A stretch of 64,000 nt of DNA from an uncultured Pelagibacteraceae bacterium (GTDB lineage Bacteria; Pseudomonadota; Alphaproteobacteria; Pelagibacterales; Pelagibacteraceae), in contig CACGOM010000002.1 of the NCBI GenBank assembly GCA_902574705.1, positions 44,066 through 108,065 of the forward strand, given 5' to 3'. The position numbers were made by a program, and so were the translations under genes. Positions 62,367 to 64,000 of this stretch are shown here, piece after piece (positions within the stretch are counted from its first letter, which is position 1; every line of letters starts with the position of its first letter). Under the pieces are notes generated by a model. It worked only from the letters and a program-made list of their open reading frames with translations, was not told the origin of the DNA and searched no databases.

Positions 62367-63899
62367 ATGGAAATAAATCCTTCAGAAGTTACAAAGATAT
62401 TAAAAGAGCAAATAAAAAACTTTGGCGATAAAGCAGAAGTATCTGAGGTAGGACAAGTGCTATCTGTAGGTGATGGTATTGCAAGAATATACGGCTTGAA
62501 CAATGTTCAAGCTGGAGAAATGGTAGAATTTTCAGATGGATCTAAAGGAATGGCACTTAATCTGGAAAGTGATAATGTTGGTGTTGTAATATTTGGAGAC
62601 GATAGAGCTGTAAAAGAAGGAGACACAGTAAAAAGAACTGGAGCAATTGTAGATACACCAGTTGGAAAAGAATTATTAGGTAGAGTAGTTGATGGTTTAG
62701 GAAACCCTATAGATGGCAAAGGAGCTTTAGATAAAGGAATAAAAAGAAGCAGGGTAGAAATTAAAGCACCAGGAATTATCCCAAGAAAATCAGTGAGCGA
62801 ACCAATGCAAACTGGACTAAAATCAATTGATAGTTTGGTTCCTATTGGTAGAGGTCAAAGGGAATTAATCATTGGAGATAGACAAACTGGAAAAACAGCA
62901 GTTGCAATTGATGCAATCATTAACCAAAAAAAAATAAATGACTCAGGTGATGAAAAACAAAAATTATATTGTGTATATGTTGCAATAGGTCAAAAAAGAT
63001 CAACAGTAAGACAAATTGAAAAAACATTACAAGAAGCTGGGGCAATGGAATACACAACAATTGTTGCAGCAACAGCATCAGATGCTGCGCCACTTCAATT
63101 TTTAGCACCATATACTGGGTGTACCATGGGAGAGTATTTCAGAGACAATGGAATGCACGCACTTATAATCTATGATGATCTTTCAAAACAAGCAGTTGCA
63201 TATAGACAAATGTCTCTATTATTAAGAAGACCACCGGGACGAGAAGCATATCCTGGAGACGTTTTTTATTTACACAGTAGACTGCTTGAGAGAGCTGCAA
63301 AATTGAGCGATGAACACGGTGGTGGATCACTTACAGCACTTCCAATTATTGAAACTCAAGGAGGTGACGTTTCTGCTTTTATTCCAACAAACGTAATTTC
63401 AATTACCGATGGTCAAATATTCTTAGAAACTGAACTTTTTAATCAGGGAATAAGACCAGCTATTAACGTCGGTTTATCAGTATCTAGAGTTGGATCTTCA
63501 GCACAAACTAAAGCAATGAAAAAAGTTTCAGGTTCAATGAAGCTTGAATTAGCTCAATATAGAGAAATGGCTGCATTTGCTCAGTTTGGTTCAGATTTAG
63601 ATGCATCTACTCAAAAATTATTAAATAGAGGTTCAAAACTTACAGAACTTTTAAAACAAAAACAATATTCACCTATGACGGTAGCTGAGCAGGTAATCTC
63701 AGTATTTTGTGGGGTAAAGGGTCATCTCGATGATATTGAACAAAAAGATATAGCAAGTTTTGAGTCCAAGATTATCGAAAAATGTAAATCAGAAAAACCA
63801 GAAATAATTAATTCAATTACTTCCTCTGGAAAGTTAGATGAGGATAGCGAAAAAGCACTAACAGAATTAATTAGTGAATTAAAAAAAAATCTTAATTAA
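62367..63899 (+). CDS. atpA: ATP synthase F1 alpha subunit
   Basis: The 510-residue non-catalytic nucleotide-binding subunit of F1. [35 protein letters not shown], the P-loop [51 protein letters not shown] and [17 protein letters not shown] are standard. It begins at the base after the atpH stop. Order atpH-atpA-atpG is the usual one; atpD and atpC should follow beyond the window. Confidence 0.98.
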   Translation: MEINPSEVTKILKEQIKNFGDKAEVSEVGQVLSVGDGIARIYGLNNVQAGEMVEFSDGSKGMALNLESDNVGVVIFGDDRAVKEGDTVKRTGAIVDTPVGKELLGRVVDGLGNPIDGKGALDKGIKRSRVEIKAPGIIPRKSVSEPMQTGLKSIDSLVPIGRGQRELIIGDRQTGKTAVAIDAIINQKKINDSGDEKQKLYCVYVAIGQKRSTVRQIEKTLQEAGAMEYTTIVAATASDAAPLQFLAPYTGCTMGEYFRDNGMHALIIYDDLSKQAVAYRQMSLLLRRPPGREAYPGDVFYLHSRLLERAAKLSDEHGGGSLTALPIIETQGGDVSAFIPTNVISITDGQIFLETELFNQGIRPAINVGLSVSRVGSSAQTKAMKKVSGSMKLELAQYREMAAFAQFGSDLDASTQKLLNRGSKLTELLKQKQYSPMTVAEQVISVFCGVKGHLDDIEQKDIASFESKIIEKCKSEKPEIINSITSSGKLDEDSEKALTELISELKKNLN

Positions 63900-63905
63900 T
63901 TAAAT

Positions 63906-64000
63906 ATGGCAAGTTTAGACGATTTAAAAAAAAGAATATCTAGCGTAAAATCAACGCAAAAAATTACCAAGGCTATGAAAATGGTTGCTGCAGCAAAACT
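63906..64000 (+). CDS. atpG: ATP synthase F1 gamma subunit, N-terminal fragment
   Basis: ATG 63906, 6 nt after atpA, opens a frame that continues past the window end. The visible 31 residues, [20 protein letters not shown] then [12 protein letters not shown], are the conserved N-terminal helix of AtpG, the rotating shaft of F1. The gene is cut by the window edge. Confidence 0.95.
   Translation, partial: MASLDDLKKRISSVKSTQKITKAMKMVAAAK

Overview
The window is very AT-rich, densely packed DNA. Short intergenic gaps, 1-17 nt gene overlaps and the gene content (SAR11-type DMSP demethylase DmdA, a TRAP uptake cluster, minimal operons, cytochrome c maturation) point to the SAR11 clade (Pelagibacterales, Alphaproteobacteria). 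I see no tRNA, rRNA, CRISPR array, insertion sequence or clear prophage. The only stretches over about 100 bases without a gene are short leaders, each described below.

Layout. 1-4029: a light/DNA-repair patch with an SDR fragment, a bacterial cryptochrome/photolyase-related protein, a DUF2256 mini-protein missed by the ORF track, an unusual photolyase whose FAD domain comes first, and PsiE. 4089-8934: argG, IalB-like, aldo/keto reductase, Bax1-inhibitor family, DUF2794, YciB and HspQ. 9007-13746: ccmCDEFGH for cytochrome c maturation plus a PagL-like lipid A deacylase. 13762-24303: a 2-hydroxyacid/2-oxoacid cluster with two FMN oxidases, an aminotransferase, a GlcD-like flavoprotein, a 2-hydroxyacid dehydrogenase, a TakP-type TRAP transporter and an amidase. 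24296-28532: small membrane protein, EamA exporter, hydrolase, ftsY and dapF. 28557-31784: a strongly structured RNA leader, then ffh-rpsP-trmD-rplS. 31805-34912: leuCDB. 34939-39442: the DMSP demethylation operon dmdC-dmdB-dmdA. 39463-53851: asd and a nearly continuous TCA block sdhCDAB-mmsA-mdh-sucCDAB-lpd.

53904-59629 is the most unusual part. A minus-strand Cys-rich secreted peptide is divergent from a five-gene operon: CII-like DNA-binding protein, PrsW-type intramembrane protease, secreted protein, and two tandem pentameric ligand-gated ion channel (pLGIC) subunits, each with a PDZ-like domain at its periplasmic N-terminus. A 47-residue membrane mini-protein with a hairpin leader follows. 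The window closes with priA, frameshifted in a poly-T run, and the start of the ATP synthase operon atpH-atpA-atpG.

Main points for a second look: the PDZ-pLGIC operon; the four-way-junction RNA with a possible pseudoknot in front of ffh; a succinate dehydrogenase lacking both usual heme b axial histidines; a photolyase-related protein without the Fe-S cysteine pattern and a neighbour that looks circularly permuted; and the 9-T frameshift in priA. All calls rest on reading the sequence and on remembered family knowledge; no database search was run.
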